The notes under the pieces are model-generated. The model worked only from the letters and a program-made list of their open reading frames with translations. It did not search any database and had not been told where the DNA came from. DNA of 64,000 nt from Rhizobium phaseoli. Its GTDB lineage: Bacteria; Pseudomonadota; Alphaproteobacteria; Rhizobiales; Rhizobiaceae. Where the stretch lies: assembly GCF_003985125.1 (NCBI RefSeq), contig NZ_ML133572.1, positions 206,415 to 270,414 of the forward strand. Reading direction: 5' to 3'. Positions 17,964 to 28,761 of the stretch are shown in pieces (positions within the stretch are counted from its first letter, which is position 1; the number at the start of each line of letters is the position of its first letter). Made by a program: the position numbers and the translations under genes.

Positions 17964-19412
17964 GTGAGTACGTCGCTTCGCACAAGATTATCACCCCTCC
18001 GCTATGCCGCATCGCTCCTGACAATTCTGCTGGCAGGCTGCGTCAGCGGCCCGGATCACGTTCCCCCGCAAATGCCGCTGCCCGCCAAATTCGAAGAGGG
18101 CGGTAGCAAGAGCAACGGCAATGTCGTGACGGCCGAGTGGTGGACGGCCTATCGTGACAAGCGGCTCGACGGCCTGGTGGCTCACGGCCTCAGCGAGAAT
18201 CTCGATGTGCTGCAGGCGCTCGAAAGCATCAACTCGGCCTCGGCCAATGTCACCGTCGCCGGCGCCGGCGGCCTGCCGAGCCTGACCGTCGGCGCATCGC
18301 ACACGCTATCCGGCGAGAAAGGCAAGCTCCGCACGACGGTCGGCACCACGAACACGACGGGCGGCGAGGCCAGCCTCTCCTGGCTGCTCGACTTTTTCGG
18401 CCAGTATCGCCGCTCCAGGGAGAGCGCGATCGCCTCGCTCGGGGCCGCCTATGCGACGGCCGACAATGCCAGACTCACTTTTCTCAAAGATCTCGTCGAG
18501 AGCTATATCGACGCCCGCTATTATCAGGAGCGCATCGCGCTTTCCCGGGCGAGTTTGAAATCCCGGCAGCAGACTTACGAGCTCACGCAGCTGCAGCTGA
18601 AAGCCGGTGCGGCCTCCCGCCTCGACGTCGTGCAGGCTGAAGGCCTGGTGCAATCGACAAAGTCCGACATTCCCGGCCTGGAAAAGAGCTTCACGGAATC
18701 AGCCCATCACATCGCCACGCTCATCGGCATGCCGGCATCCTCGCTGATGGGTGAGCTGCAGAAGAGTGCGGGCCAGCCGGTCTTCCGTGGCGACATTCGC
18801 GCCGGCATTCCGGCCGATCTCATCCGCAACCGTCCCGATATTCGCAAGGCCGAACGCGAGCTGGCGGCGGCCGTCGCCGATATCGGCGCGGCCGAAGCCC
18901 AGCTCTATCCGTCGATCACCTTGTCCGGCTCGATCTCGCCGAGCTGGGTCAAATCGTCAGGCGCCAAAGGCGCAAGCCTGACCAGCTGGTCCTTCGGTCC
19001 ATCGCTCAACCTGCCGATCTTCGATGGCGGTACGTTGCGGGCAAATGTCGATATCGAAAAATCCGATGCCCGAACGCAGTATCTCGCCTGGAAAGCGACG
19101 GTGCTGAACGGCGTCGAAGAGGTCGAAAACGCACTGACCGCCGTTCGCCGCGACACGCAGACGCTGGAGCCGCTGCGCCGGCAGGTCGAGACGGCGCAGG
19201 AATCGCTCGCGCTCTCGACCGTAAGCTACAAGGATGGCGCCTCCTCGCTGCTCGATGTCCTGGACGCCCAGCGTTCGGTCTCCGATGCTCAGGCGAGCCT
19301 TGCCGCCACCGTGCAGCAGGTCGCCAAGGATTATGTGGACCTTTATGTCGCCATCGGTGCCGGTTATCTCGAGCCGGAGCGTGCCTCCAAGCCAACGGCA
19401 AAGTCGGGCTGA
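17964..19412 (+). CDS. Outer-membrane efflux lipoprotein, NodT/OprM family
   Basis: Outer-membrane factor of 482 residues. The N-terminus is a lipoprotein signal with lipobox LLAGC, Cys at residue 26. The body has two homologous repeats of the TolC/OprM fold: long helices with Ala, Glu and Gln and the typical LIRNRPDIRKAERELAAAVADI motif near 285-305. It starts with GTG at 17964 after AAGAGG. It should trimerise in the outer membrane and complete the pump with the adaptor and RND protein at 11.3-15.5 kb, from which it is separated by the two-component genes. Confidence 0.93.
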   Translation: MSTSLRTRLSPLRYAASLLTILLAGCVSGPDHVPPQMPLPAKFEEGGSKSNGNVVTAEWWTAYRDKRLDGLVAHGLSENLDVLQALESINSASANVTVAGAGGLPSLTVGASHTLSGEKGKLRTTVGTTNTTGGEASLSWLLDFFGQYRRSRESAIASLGAAYATADNARLTFLKDLVESYIDARYYQERIALSRASLKSRQQTYELTQLQLKAGAASRLDVVQAEGLVQSTKSDIPGLEKSFTESAHHIATLIGMPASSLMGELQKSAGQPVFRGDIRAGIPADLIRNRPDIRKAERELAAAVADIGAAEAQLYPSITLSGSISPSWVKSSGAKGASLTSWSFGPSLNLPIFDGGTLRANVDIEKSDARTQYLAWKATVLNGVEEVENALTAVRRDTQTLEPLRRQVETAQESLALSTVSYKDGASSLLDVLDAQRSVSDAQASLAATVQQVAKDYVDLYVAIGAGYLEPERASKPTAKSG

Positions 19413-19430
19413 TTGGCCGGAGGGTTTTGC

Positions 19431-20267
19431 CTATCGCCCAGCACTCTCCAGAAGGCGGAGCGCGAGCTTGAGGTGCGGCAGGTCAAGCATGCGCCCGTCA
19501 AGCTGGATAACACCGGCGTCGGGCTGGGCGGCAAAGGCGGCGGCGACCTTCTGCGCCCAGGCGATCTCGGAGGCATCCGGCGTGAAGGCGTGATTGATCG
19601 TTTCCACCTGGCTCGGATGGATCGCCATCATGCCGGAAAAGCCGTCGCGCCGGGCGCGGCCGACATAGGCTCTCAAACCGTTGAGATCGCGAAAATCGGG
19701 ATAGACGGTATCGATCGCCGGAACGGCTGCGGCATGGGCAGCGAATAGGGTGAGCGAGCGGGCAAGCTCGTAGGGCGGCGTATAACGGCCATCCGTTCTT
19801 CGCGCGGTCGCAGCCCCGATCGCGGCCGGCAGGTCCTCGGCACCCCAGGTCAGGCCGCGAAGCTTGTCCGAGACTTCGTGGTAGCTGCCGATCTCGAAGA
19901 TCGCCGATGGCGTTTCGGTCGCGATCGGCAGGATGGGAAGGGCCGATGCCAGAGCGCTTGCAAGCTTGCGCACGGAAGCGGCGCCTTCGGCCTTCGGCAG
20001 CATGAGCGCGAAAGGCTGAAGGCCGCTCAGGGCGGCGAGGTCGTGTTCGAATTCCGGCGAGGCGAGGGGATTGATGCGGATCAGGAGAGCGGTCTCGCCG
20101 GCATGGCGCCGTACGAAAGTGTGCACGCTGTCGCGGGCCTTTGGCTTGTTGGCAGGCGCGACGGAATCTTCCAGATCGAGAATGACGGCATCGGCGCCCG
20201 ATGTGAGCGCTTTTTCGAAACGTTCCGGCCGGTCGCCGGGCACGAAGAGCAGCGAGCGCAGCCTCAT
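19431..20267 (-). CDS. CitE-like HpcH/HpaI-family acyl-CoA lyase
   Basis: A 278-residue CitE-like enzyme. Starts [21 protein letters not shown]; the motifs are all present: [10 protein letters not shown] (Mg2+ ligand), [26 protein letters not shown] and LTWGAEDL. These enzymes cleave short 3-hydroxyacyl-CoA thioesters such as malyl-, citramalyl- or HMG-CoA. Its ATG overlaps the stop of the MaoC gene, in an operon with isovaleryl-CoA dehydrogenase and methylcrotonyl-CoA carboxylase. From memory, the CitE of Mycobacterium tuberculosis (Rv2498c), set among the same gene types, was shown to act on HMG-CoA in leucine catabolism. I therefore propose HMG-CoA lyase activity; the family is sure, the substrate inferred. 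Confidence 0.85.
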   Translation of the reverse strand: MRLRSLLFVPGDRPERFEKALTSGADAVILDLEDSVAPANKPKARDSVHTFVRRHAGETALLIRINPLASPEFEHDLAALSGLQPFALMLPKAEGAASVRKLASALASALPILPIATETPSAIFEIGSYHEVSDKLRGLTWGAEDLPAAIGAATARRTDGRYTPPYELARSLTLFAAHAAAVPAIDTVYPDFRDLNGLRAYVGRARRDGFSGMMAIHPSQVETINHAFTPDASEIAWAQKVAAAFAAQPDAGVIQLDGRMLDLPHLKLALRLLESAGR

Positions 20268-20716
20268 GACGGCTTCACCTTCAGCATGGCGGTGCGCAGG
20301 CACTGGCAGACGATCTCGTCGCGCTGGTTCAGGGTGATGTGCCGAAAGGTAACGATGCCGGCATCGGGTCGGGAGGTCGAGCGGCGCAGCTCCGTCACCT
20401 CGCTTTCCACTCTCAGGGTATCGCCGATGAAAACCGGCTTCGGCATCGTCACTTTGTCATAGCCGAGATTGGCGACGAGCGTGCCGAGCGTCGTGTCGCC
20501 GACCGAAAGGCCGACGGTCAGCGCGAAGGTGAAGGTGCCGTTGACGACGATCCTGCCGAATTCGGTGCCGGCCGCATATTCTGCATCGAGATGCAGCGGC
20601 TGCGGATTGTGGGAGAGCGTCGTAAACAGCAGATTGTCGGTCTCGGTGACCGTGCGGCGGATCTCGTGGGTGATGCGGTCGCCGACCGCCCATTCGTCGA
20701 AAAAGCGGCCGGCCAT
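20264..20716 (-). CDS. MaoC-family (R)-specific enoyl-CoA hydratase
   Basis: A 150-residue single hot-dog-fold MaoC protein, with the catalytic Asp/His set in [15 protein letters not shown] and the [14 protein letters not shown] segment typical of the family. It would add water across the double bond of an enoyl-CoA. In this operon the expected substrate is 3-methylglutaconyl-CoA, made by the carboxylase, giving HMG-CoA of the stereochemistry used by the CitE-like lyase; this is inferred from gene order. ATG at 20716 overlaps the stop of the carboxylase alpha gene (ATGA), and its own stop overlaps the next start. Confidence 0.85.
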   Translation of the reverse strand: MAGRFFDEWAVGDRITHEIRRTVTETDNLLFTTLSHNPQPLHLDAEYAAGTEFGRIVVNGTFTFALTVGLSVGDTTLGTLVANLGYDKVTMPKPVFIGDTLRVESEVTELRRSTSRPDAGIVTFRHITLNQRDEIVCQCLRTAMLKVKPS

Positions 20717-22581
20717 CACTCCTCTCCCTTCATGACGGTGACGACCAGCTGGCTTTCTGAGACCCTGGCGCCGGGGGAAACCTGCAGTTTGCCGACGATG
20801 CCGTCGAAGGGCGCCCGCAGCGTATGCTCCATCTTCATCGCTTCGACCGTCAGCAGACGGTCCCCCTTGGCGACCGGATCGCCTTCGGCGATATCCACCG
20901 AAATGACAAGGCCCGGCATGGGTGAAAGAATGGCGCCGTCGCCCACGCCGTGATTTGCCTCGACCTCGCCCGCATGCGGCAGGCCGATCGACCAGGCATT
21001 GCCCGCATCGAAAAGCACCATCGTTTCGTCCATCCCGACGACATTCGCTTCGAGGTCGGCGCGGGCGCGTCCCCAATGGAGGTGACCGTCGATGCGCACG
21101 CGCACGCGGCCGTCGTTTGGCCCGGCGATGCGGAAGCCGGTCAGTGCGGACCAGGGATCGCCATCCATCTGCTTCGAAAGTGCCGTGGCCGCTTTGTCGA
21201 TGACGGTCTCATCGGGCTCGCTCGCCACCAGGTTTTCGCCGTGCCGGTCGAGGAAGCCGGTATCGATCCGCGCGGCGCGAAAATCCGGATCATTGGCGAT
21301 GCGGGCGAGGAGACCGGCATTGGATCTGACCGGCCAGACCTCGATGCCGGCACAGGCGACGGCGAGCTTCGAAAGGGCGGCCTGGCGGTTCGGCCCATGG
21401 GCGATGATCTTGGCAATCATCGGATCGTAAAAGGCAGTGATCTCATCGCCCTCAACGACGCCGCTGTCGACGCGGACCGTCGTCGGCAGTTTGAGATGGT
21501 CGAGCCGGCCGATCGAGGGCAGATATCCGGCGGCGGGGTTTTCGGCATAGAGCCGGGCCTCAAGCGCCCAGCCCTTCATGGTGATCTCATCCTGGCTTTT
21601 CGGCAGTGGCTCGCCGCTCGCGACCTTCAACTGCCAGAGGACCAGATCCTCGCCTGTAATTGCCTCGGTGACCGGATGTTCCACCTGCAGGCGCGTGTTC
21701 ATCTCCATGAACCAGATACGGTCGGGATGGAGGCCTTGCGAGGCATCGGCGATGAATTCGATCGTGCCGGCGCCGACATAGGTGACCGCTCTTGCAGCCT
21801 TGACCGCCGCCTCGCAGATCGTCGTCCGGGCGGCGGCATCGAGGCTGGGGGCAGGAGCCTCTTCGATGACCTTCTGGTGACGGCGCTGCAGCGAGCAGTC
21901 GCGTTCGAAAAGGTGGACGCAATTTCCTGATTTGTCGGCAAAGACCTGAACCTCGATATGGCGCGGATTGGCGATATAGCGTTCGATCAAAACGCGGTCG
22001 TCGCCGAAGGCGGCAGCCGCTTCGCGCCGGCAGGAGGCGAGACCTTCGGCAAAATCCTGCGGCCGGTCGATGCGACGCATGCCCTTGCCGCCGCCGCCGG
22101 CGACGGCCTTGATCAGCACGGGGTAGCCGACGAGATCGGCTTCGGCCGCGAGCCTTGCTTCGCTCTGGTCCGAGCCGAGGTAGCCGGGGGTGACGGGTAC
22201 ACCCGCCGCCTGCATCAATTGCTTGGCGGCGTCCTTCAGCCCCATGGCGCGGATGGCGGCCGGCGGCGCGCCGACCCAGATCATGCCGGCCTTCTCGACA
22301 GCTTCGGCGAATTCGGCATTTTCCGACAGGAATCCGTAACCGGGATGGATGGCGGCAGCACCTGACTTGCGGGCAGCTTCCAGGATGCGCTCTTGTGAGA
22401 GGTAGCTCTCTCGAGCGGGCGGCGGGCCAATGGCGATCGCCTCGTCAGCTTCCCGCACGAAGGGCAGACCGGCATCGGCTTCGGAATAGACGGCGATGGT
22501 GCGGATGCCGAGCGACTTTGCCGTGCGGATGATGCGGCGGGCGATTTCGCCCCTGTTGGCGATGAGAAGACTTTCCATCAT
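20716..22581 (-). CDS. mccA: Methylcrotonyl-CoA carboxylase alpha subunit (biotin carboxylase + BCCP)
   Basis: Biotin-dependent carboxylase subunit of 621 residues. N-terminal biotin carboxylase starts [16 protein letters not shown]; the glycine-rich ATP loop (AGGGGKGM), and the [16 protein letters not shown] stretch are intact. The C-terminus is a biotinyl domain with EAMKMEHT; its Lys carries biotin. It carboxylates biotin with ATP and bicarbonate. Pairing with the adjacent carboxyltransferase and an isovaleryl-CoA dehydrogenase argues for 3-methylcrotonyl-CoA over acetyl- or propionyl-CoA. Two consecutive ATG codons (22581, 22578) can serve as start, nine to twelve bases after the beta stop. 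Confidence 0.9.
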   Translation of the reverse strand: MMESLLIANRGEIARRIIRTAKSLGIRTIAVYSEADAGLPFVREADEAIAIGPPPARESYLSQERILEAARKSGAAAIHPGYGFLSENAEFAEAVEKAGMIWVGAPPAAIRAMGLKDAAKQLMQAAGVPVTPGYLGSDQSEARLAAEADLVGYPVLIKAVAGGGGKGMRRIDRPQDFAEGLASCRREAAAAFGDDRVLIERYIANPRHIEVQVFADKSGNCVHLFERDCSLQRRHQKVIEEAPAPSLDAAARTTICEAAVKAARAVTYVGAGTIEFIADASQGLHPDRIWFMEMNTRLQVEHPVTEAITGEDLVLWQLKVASGEPLPKSQDEITMKGWALEARLYAENPAAGYLPSIGRLDHLKLPTTVRVDSGVVEGDEITAFYDPMIAKIIAHGPNRQAALSKLAVACAGIEVWPVRSNAGLLARIANDPDFRAARIDTGFLDRHGENLVASEPDETVIDKAATALSKQMDGDPWSALTGFRIAGPNDGRVRVRIDGHLHWGRARADLEANVVGMDETMVLFDAGNAWSIGLPHAGEVEANHGVGDGAILSPMPGLVISVDIAEGDPVAKGDRLLTVEAMKMEHTLRAPFDGIVGKLQVSPGARVSESQLVVTVMKGEE

Positions 22582-22589
22582 CGCGCGCC

Positions 22590-24200
22590 TCACATCCTGA
22601 ACAGGCCGAAGCGCGGCCCTTTCGGGATCGGCGCATTCAGGCAGGCGGAAAAGGCAAGGCCCAGCACATCGCGCGTCTGGCGCGGGTCGATGATGCCGTC
22701 GTCCCAGAGGCGGGCGGTGGCAAAATAGGGATTGCCCTCCGCCTCGTAGCCGGCGCGGATCGGTGCCTTGAAGGCCTCTTCCTCGGCGGCCGGCCAATCC
22801 TCACCGCGCGCCTCCATCGCGTCGCGGCGGATGGTGGCGAGCACGGAGGCCGCCTGTTCGCCGCCCATGACGCTGATGCGGCTGTTCGGCCAGGTGAAGA
22901 GGAAGCGCGGGCGATAGGCGCGCCCGCACATGCCGTAATTGCCGGCGCCGAAGCTGCCGCCGATGATGACGGTGACTTTCGGCACGGTCGCGGTCGCCAC
23001 CGCCGTCACCAGCTTCGCCCCATCCTTGGCGATGCCGCCGGCCTCGTAGCGGCCGCCGACCATGAAGCCGGAGATATTCTGCAGGAAAAGCAGCGGCACG
23101 CGGCGCTGGCAGGCAAGCTCGATGAAATGCGCGCCTTTCAGCGCGCTTTCGGAAAAGAGCACGCCGTTATTGGCGATGACGGCGACAGGCATGCCCCAGA
23201 TGCGGGCGAAGCCGCAGACGAGGGTGGTGCCGTAGAGCGGCTTGAACTCATGCAGTTGCGAGCCGTCGACAATCCGGCCGATCGCTTCGCGCACATCATA
23301 TGGCGAGCGCACGTCATCCGGAATGAGACCGCAGAGATCGCCAGGATCAAGCTTCGGCGGGCGTGGAGGCTGAATGTCTATATCGACCGATTTGACGCTA
23401 TTGAGGCTGGCGACGATATCGCGCACCAGAAGCAGCGCATGTTCGTCGTTTTCGGCGACATGGTCGACGACGCCGGAGCGGCGCCCATGGGTCTCGGCGC
23501 CGCCGAGCTCTTCGGCCGAGATGATCTCGCCGGTCGCGGCTTTGACCAGCGGCGGGCCGGCCAAAAAGATCGTGCCCTGATTGCGCACGATCACCGTTTC
23601 GTCGGACATGGCGGGCACATAGGCGCCGCCGGCCGTGCAGCTCCCCATGACGCAGGCAATCTGCGGAATGCCTTCGGCCGACATTTGCGCCTGGTTGTAG
23701 AAGATCGCGCCGAAATGATCGCGGTCGGGAAAGACCTCGGCCTGATGCGGCAGATTGGCGCCGCCGCTATCGACCAGATAGAGGCAGGGCAGGCGGTTCT
23801 GCAGGGCGATTTCCTGTGCCCTGAGATGTTTCTTCACCGTCATCGGAAAATAGGCGCCGCCCTTTACCGTCGCGTCATTGGCAACAATCATCACCTCGCG
23901 ACCGCAAACGCGGCCGATGCCCGATATGATGCCGGCACCCGGCGCCTCGCCGCCATACATGCCGTTGGCCGCCAGCGTGCCGATCTCCAGAAAGGGACTG
24001 CCGGCATCGATCAGCAGCTGGATGCGGTCGCGCGGCAGGAGCTTGCTCTTGGCCGTGTGGCGCTCACGCGCCGTTTGCGGCCCGCCCTCGCGTGCCTTCG
24101 CCGAGCGCTCATAGAGCTCGTCGATCAGGGCCTTGTTCTTGATGGCATTGGCTTCGAAGCTCTCGCTGTTGCGATCGATCGCGGTCGAAATCACCGTCAT
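22590..24200 (-). CDS. mccB: Methylcrotonyl-CoA carboxylase beta subunit (carboxyltransferase)
   Basis: Carboxyltransferase of 536 residues, full length for the MCC beta family. Motifs include the N-domain [19 protein letters not shown] segment ([17 protein letters not shown]), [16 protein letters not shown], and the C-domain [15 protein letters not shown] and [16 protein letters not shown]. It transfers the carboxyl from biotin to 3-methylcrotonyl-CoA, giving 3-methylglutaconyl-CoA. It is the second gene of the leftward operon; ATG 24200 overlaps the stop of the dehydrogenase (ATGA). The SGGA and CGRAY features are those of MCC rather than propionyl-CoA carboxylase, though that split is from memory. 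Confidence 0.93.
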   Translation of the reverse strand: MTVISTAIDRNSESFEANAIKNKALIDELYERSAKAREGGPQTARERHTAKSKLLPRDRIQLLIDAGSPFLEIGTLAANGMYGGEAPGAGIISGIGRVCGREVMIVANDATVKGGAYFPMTVKKHLRAQEIALQNRLPCLYLVDSGGANLPHQAEVFPDRDHFGAIFYNQAQMSAEGIPQIACVMGSCTAGGAYVPAMSDETVIVRNQGTIFLAGPPLVKAATGEIISAEELGGAETHGRRSGVVDHVAENDEHALLLVRDIVASLNSVKSVDIDIQPPRPPKLDPGDLCGLIPDDVRSPYDVREAIGRIVDGSQLHEFKPLYGTTLVCGFARIWGMPVAVIANNGVLFSESALKGAHFIELACQRRVPLLFLQNISGFMVGGRYEAGGIAKDGAKLVTAVATATVPKVTVIIGGSFGAGNYGMCGRAYRPRFLFTWPNSRISVMGGEQAASVLATIRRDAMEARGEDWPAAEEEAFKAPIRAGYEAEGNPYFATARLWDDGIIDPRQTRDVLGLAFSACLNAPIPKGPRFGLFRM

Positions 24201-25342
24201 GACGCAATGAGCTCCCGGCCGATCAGATAGCGGCGGATCTCGTTGGTGCCGGCGCCGATGTCGTAGAGCTTGGCGTCGCGCAGGAAGCGCTCGACCGGCC
24301 AGTCCTTGGTATAGCCGGCGCCGCCGAGCGCCTGGATCGCCTCCAGCGACACCTTCACGGCGTTCTCGCTGGCAAAAAGGATCGCGGCGGCCGCGTCGGT
24401 GCGGGTCGCCCGCCCGGCGTCGCAGGCGCGGGCAACGGAATAGACATAGGCGCGCGCCGAATTCAGCGCGACATACATGTCGGCAATCTTGGCCTGCATT
24501 AGCTGGAAATCGCCGATCGGCTTGCCGAACTGCTTGCGATCGCGCACATAGGGCAGCACGACATCGAGGCAGGCCTGCATGATGCCGAGCGGGCCGGCGG
24601 CAAGCACGGCGCGTTCATAATCGAGGCCGGACATCAGGATCTTCACACCTTCGCCTTCCCGGCCCATCAGCGCCTCCGCCGGCACCTCGCAATCCTCAAA
24701 GACCAGCTCGGCCGTATCGCTGCCGCGCATGCCGAGCTTGGAGAGCTTCTTGGAAACGCTGAAGCCGGGCATGCCCTTCTCGATGATGAGCGCGGAAATG
24801 CCTTTCGCGCCGGCGGCGGGATCGGTCTTGGCATAGACGACCAGCACATCGGCATGCGGCGCATTGGTGATCCAGAATTTGGTGCCGTTCAGGATGTAGC
24901 GGTCGCCCTTGCGCTCGGCCCGCAACCGCATGGACACGACGTCGGACCCGGCGCCGGCCTCCGACATGGCGAGCGAGCCGACATGTTCCCCTGAGATCAG
25001 CTTCGGCAGATGACGGCGCTTCTGTTCCGGTGAGGCCCAGCGGCGGATCTGGTTGACGCAGAGATTGGAATGGGCGCCATAACTCAGGCCGACGGAGGCC
25101 GAAGCACGCGAAACCTCCTCCATGGCGACGACATGCTCGAGGTAACCGAGACCGGCGCCACCGAATTCCTCCTCGACGGTAATCCCGTGCAGGCCGAGGG
25201 CGCCCATCCGGGGCCAGAGCTGGCGCGGAAACGTGTTGCTTTCGTCGATCTCCGCGGCCAGCGGAGCAATATGATCGGCGGCAAACCGCGCCGTCGTGTC
25301 GCGGATCGCGTCCGCGGTTTCGCCAAGCGAAAAATCAAACAT
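24197..25342 (-). CDS. ivd: Isovaleryl-CoA dehydrogenase
   Basis: FAD-dependent acyl-CoA dehydrogenase of 381 residues, first gene of the leucine operon. ATG 25342 is preceded by GGGAGGAG. The catalytic Glu sits in [14 protein letters not shown], the internal position used by isovaleryl-CoA dehydrogenases, rather than at the C-terminus as in most acyl-CoA dehydrogenases. The FAD/ETF motifs ([21 protein letters not shown]) and C-terminal [19 protein letters not shown] are present. Makes 3-methylcrotonyl-CoA from isovaleryl-CoA, passing electrons to ETF. Followed by both carboxylase genes that use its product. Confidence 0.93.
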   Translation of the reverse strand: MFDFSLGETADAIRDTTARFAADHIAPLAAEIDESNTFPRQLWPRMGALGLHGITVEEEFGGAGLGYLEHVVAMEEVSRASASVGLSYGAHSNLCVNQIRRWASPEQKRRHLPKLISGEHVGSLAMSEAGAGSDVVSMRLRAERKGDRYILNGTKFWITNAPHADVLVVYAKTDPAAGAKGISALIIEKGMPGFSVSKKLSKLGMRGSDTAELVFEDCEVPAEALMGREGEGVKILMSGLDYERAVLAAGPLGIMQACLDVVLPYVRDRKQFGKPIGDFQLMQAKIADMYVALNSARAYVYSVARACDAGRATRTDAAAAILFASENAVKVSLEAIQALGGAGYTKDWPVERFLRDAKLYDIGAGTNEIRRYLIGRELIAS

Positions 25343-25504
25343 GGCACTCCTCCCGCTGAAATATGTAGCGCGGGTTGCGAAAGGTTCAAAGTGCCCATGA
25401 TTTTGCTGCAGGTGGGGGCTTCCCATTCAAAGTCATACACGTGTCGTTTTCCTGAAAAGATGGGAAATATGGAATATATGGAAATAAAGAACGGAGATGA
25501 TCCC

Positions 25505-25765
25505 ATGCGACAATTCACGACAGGCGATCTCAACAAGCAGGTCGGCGATGTCACCGATGCTGCGAGCCGGGAGCCGGTCGTTCTCACCCGCCATAACAAG
25601 CCGCGTTTCGTGCTGATGAGCTATGAGCATTACGAGCGGATGCGCAGCGGCATGGACCCGCGTCGTGCCCATCACATCTCGAAGATGCCGGACGAACATG
25701 CCGAGTTGTTCGGCGAGGCGATCAGGCGGCTGGCGAAGGGTGAAGGCTACGACGATGAGTCATGA
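25505..25765 (+). CDS. Phd/YefM-type antitoxin
   Basis: An 86-residue Phd/YefM-like protein, with QFTTGDLNKQVGDVTDAA and VVLTRHNKPRFVLMSYEHYERM, the N-terminal DNA-binding fold of this antitoxin family; the C-terminal tail, PDEHAELFGEAIRRLAKGE, would be the toxin-neutralising part. ATG 25505 has GGAGA seven to eight bases upstream; ATGs at 25469 and 25478 lack such a site. An AT-rich tandem ATATGGA repeat lies just upstream, probably its own operator. No intact toxin follows: a 36-codon frame overlaps the stop (25755-25865). Encoded next to, but on the other strand from, parDE. Confidence 0.8.
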   Translation: MRQFTTGDLNKQVGDVTDAASREPVVLTRHNKPRFVLMSYEHYERMRSGMDPRRAHHISKMPDEHAELFGEAIRRLAKGEGYDDES

Positions 25766-25865
25766 GTTTGGCACTGCCCGATCCTTGCAATGCGTGCCGG
25801 CCGAGAATTACGGGGCGGGTAATCGGCGGTTGCCCTATTCGTCCGGGAATAGCAATCGTTCATAG
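25755..25865 (+). other. Short frame overlapping the antitoxin stop; possible toxin remnant
   Basis: ATG at 25755 overlaps the antitoxin stop, the position where a type II toxin normally starts, but the frame ends after 36 codons (MSHEFGTARSLQ...). It gives no recognisable toxin domain and its last 30 bases overlap the end of parE on the other strand. It may be a truncated toxin, or only chance. Confidence 0.25.
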
Positions 25866-26131
25866 TCTACCGCGCCGTGGAGGACATGCAGCACTTCGAC
25901 TGCGTCGGCAATCCGGTAAAAAATCAGATAGTCGCCGTAGGGGCGCCGGCGGATGCCGGATTCTTCCCGGCCGGGCAGAAGGGGAAAGGAGCGGGGCATA
26001 TGCCCCAGTGATTCGCACCGTTCGTAAAGCTCCCTCACGAACGTCTCGGCGCGAGCCGGATTGCCGTCCTTGATCCAGCGGCCAATATGCAGCATGTTTT
26101 CCCATGCCGCATCGGTAATCCTGACCTTCAT
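25835..26131 (-). CDS. parE: ParE/RelE-family toxin
   Basis: A 98-residue ParE-type toxin. MKVRITDAAWENMLHIGRWI opens like the RelE/ParE fold, and the C-terminal part has the family's RRPYGDYLIFYRI and VEVLHVLHGAVDYERLL strands. ParE toxins poison DNA gyrase; RelE relatives cut mRNA, and the sequence does not fully separate them, but the ParD-type partner favours ParE. ATG 26131 overlaps the antitoxin stop by the usual ATGA, so translation is coupled. Probably stabilises the replicon or acts in stress. Confidence 0.88.
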   Translation of the reverse strand: MKVRITDAAWENMLHIGRWIKDGNPARAETFVRELYERCESLGHMPRSFPLLPGREESGIRRRPYGDYLIFYRIADAVEVLHVLHGAVDYERLLFPDE

Positions 26132-26415
26132 TTCCCGGCGCTTTGATCCAACAGCCCGAGTTCCTCGCGAAGCCGCTTGAATGCCGCCTCCAAGGGCATG
26201 GTGCGCCCCGCTTCAGCGTCGGCGATGCCGCGTGCCAGTGCCTCATCCAACGCCTTCAGCTTTTCGGCGCGATCGCGTTGCTGGTTATAGCGCTCGCGTA
26301 CCAGGTCGCGGATATATTCGCTGCTCGATGCGAAGGCGCCGGTGCGCACCTGATCGCGGACGAATTGCTCCAGTTCGCCGGTGAGGCTCACGGTCATCTG
26401 GCCGGATGGTTTCAT
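26128..26415 (-). CDS. parD: ParD-family antitoxin
   Basis: A 95-residue ribbon-helix-helix antitoxin. The N-terminus, MTVSLTGELEQFVRDQVRTG followed by ASSSEYIRDLVRERY, is the ParD CopG-like DNA-binding domain; the C-terminal helices (DEALARGIADAEAG) bind the toxin. ATG 26415 is preceded by AAGGAGA nine bases upstream; another ATG six codons in could also serve. Its promoter region at 26447-26473 has inverted repeats of TAGTG/CACTA, which should be the autoregulatory operator. First gene of a two-gene operon. Confidence 0.88.
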   Translation of the reverse strand: MKPSGQMTVSLTGELEQFVRDQVRTGAFASSSEYIRDLVRERYNQQRDRAEKLKALDEALARGIADAEAGRTMPLEAAFKRLREELGLLDQSAGK

Positions 26416-26446
26416 GGCTACGGTCTCCTTTGCATCCTTATAACAT

Positions 26447-26473
26447 ATAGTGAAAATTAGTGACTAACACTAT
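26447..26473. promoter_or_regulatory. Candidate parDE operator
   Basis: ATAGTG (26447-26452) pairs with CACTAT (26468-26473), and a second TAGTG (26458-26462) pairs with the same CACTA, in an AT-rich stretch 32-58 bases before the parD start. Ribbon-helix-helix antitoxins bind such repeats to repress their own operon. The match to ParD is by position only. Confidence 0.5.
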
Positions 26474-26811
26474 TTTGTACTATTAGAGGTCTGCTGCGGC
26501 AGGGCGACTCCGACGCGGCTCGCGCGGCTTTGTTGTTCTCGAGGCCGAGGGCCCTTCCAACGCCGCTTAACCTGCCTTAGTTGCCAACTCGGAAAATTTC
26601 GACCGCGAAATTCCCCGTCCTTCTTTCAAATTTCTTGATTCACCGAACATCTAGATAAGAGGCGGATTACACCGTTCTCACACGCACATTTATACGACCA
26701 TCGGGAATAACGCTTCAAATTTTCCTCATCAGAGCTCCTGGTTGCTTCAGCAAATCCTTCGTGACGACGATGCCACCATGTTCACGAAAGCGCGAAGCCA
26801 GTCAGTTCGCG
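26474..26811. other. Gene-free stretch between parDE and the AraC-type gene
   Basis: About 340 bases with no convincing frame. The first half is lower in GC than its surroundings and includes short AT-rich tracts; it may hold the far end of the parDE promoter. I see no RNA gene, hairpin with T-run, or repeat here. Confidence 0.4.
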
Positions 26812-27837
26812 TCAAGCGTTTCGACTGACAAAAGTTTGATTTTCCGCTTCCTCCCGCCGGAAAGCCTCCGGGCTCTTGCCCATCCATTTCCGGAAGGCCC
26901 GGAAGAAGGCGCTGGGTTCGGAATAGCCGAGTTGTACGGCGATCTCGCCGATGGTCTTCGAGGTGTTCAGCAGCAGTTCGACGGCAAGGTCACGGCGGAT
27001 ATCGTCCTTGATGGCGGCATAGCTTTGTCCCTCGTCGTGCAGGCGGTGGCGGAGTGTGGAGGAGGGCATGCGCATATCGGCGGCAAGTGCTGCAAAACTC
27101 GTCCAGGCAGCCGGTGTCGCCTGGTTCAAGCGCCGGCGGACGGCGGCGGCGATGCCGGCGTCGTAACGGTAGCGCACCAGAATATTGGCGGGCGCACCGC
27201 GCAGGAACTGCTTCAGCGCCTGTTCACTGCGGGAAACCGGCAGGTCGAGCATGGCGCTGTCGAAGCCGAGCCGGCTGATCGATTGCGAGAAGCGCACCGG
27301 CGCGCCGAAGAAGAGCCGGTAGTCGGCCCCTTGTTTGGGTTCGGCGCAGCGGAAATCGACGAGGCGGATCGGAATGCGCCGCCCGACCAGCCAGCAGATA
27401 ATGCCGTGCAGGATGATCCAGTAGGTTCGATAGGCGAAGGCCGAACGCGGGCCGCCGGCTTCCCTAAGCTCGACTTCGGCGAGACCGTCGCGGATGACGA
27501 GCTGCCCCCGGGGATCGTCGAGCACGACGGCGAGGAAGCGCAGCGCCCGGCGTAGCGCATGACCGAGTGTCGGCGCGTGCAGCACGCAATGGCAGAGCAG
27601 CGTGAAGCTGCCGCTGCGCATCGGGCGGGCGCCCATGCCGAAGAATTCGTCGTTGAGTTCGGCAGCGATTGCCAGCCACAGGGCGCCATAAGTCTCCGCT
27701 GAAACCGGCTGGTCGATGACAGCAGGCAGCCCGACGCGGGTGAGGATCGGTGCCGTCGGCTTGCCGAGCCGCCGCAGGCTGTCCAGCGCCTCCTCCACGA
27801 AACCCGGTGCGATCATGCGTCGCTCGATCTCGGCCAT
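26812..27837 (-). CDS. AraC-family transcriptional regulator (OruR/ArgR-like)
   Basis: A 341-residue AraC-type activator with an N-terminal Arabinose_bd-like domain (PVSAETYGALWLAIAAELNDEFFGMG) and a C-terminal double helix-turn-helix: MRMPSSTLRHRLHDEG and IGEIAVQLGYSEPSAFFRAFRKWMG. The same architecture is found in regulators of amino-acid and lipid catabolism. It is transcribed away from the SDR/thiolase/BKD operon that starts at 27974, so control of that operon by this protein is the natural reading. The shared promoter region is only 136 bases (27838-27973). The inducer is unknown. Confidence 0.9.
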   Translation of the reverse strand: MAEIERRMIAPGFVEEALDSLRRLGKPTAPILTRVGLPAVIDQPVSAETYGALWLAIAAELNDEFFGMGARPMRSGSFTLLCHCVLHAPTLGHALRRALRFLAVVLDDPRGQLVIRDGLAEVELREAGGPRSAFAYRTYWIILHGIICWLVGRRIPIRLVDFRCAEPKQGADYRLFFGAPVRFSQSISRLGFDSAMLDLPVSRSEQALKQFLRGAPANILVRYRYDAGIAAAVRRRLNQATPAAWTSFAALAADMRMPSSTLRHRLHDEGQSYAAIKDDIRRDLAVELLLNTSKTIGEIAVQLGYSEPSAFFRAFRKWMGKSPEAFRREEAENQTFVSRNA

Positions 27838-27973
27838 GCCAATCCTCGCTATGGCAAAACTGGCCGAAATTATGGAGCAGTTCTGTCATCGCTTGCAATA
27901 GGTGGAGCGAATAGAATCGCTGCTGCCGGTTGCACCTGGAGGAGGGCGCCTACCGGCAGGGAGAACCGGATTC

Positions 27974-28741
<768 letters not shown>

Positions 28742-28761
28742 GCGTCGCCAGAGGAGGAAAG

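Noticed and set aside
25762..26073. A 103-codon frame overlapping the Phd antitoxin stop, considered as its toxin
   Set aside because: It lies mostly antisense to parE and has the Arg/Pro-rich look of a shadow frame; no toxin motif.
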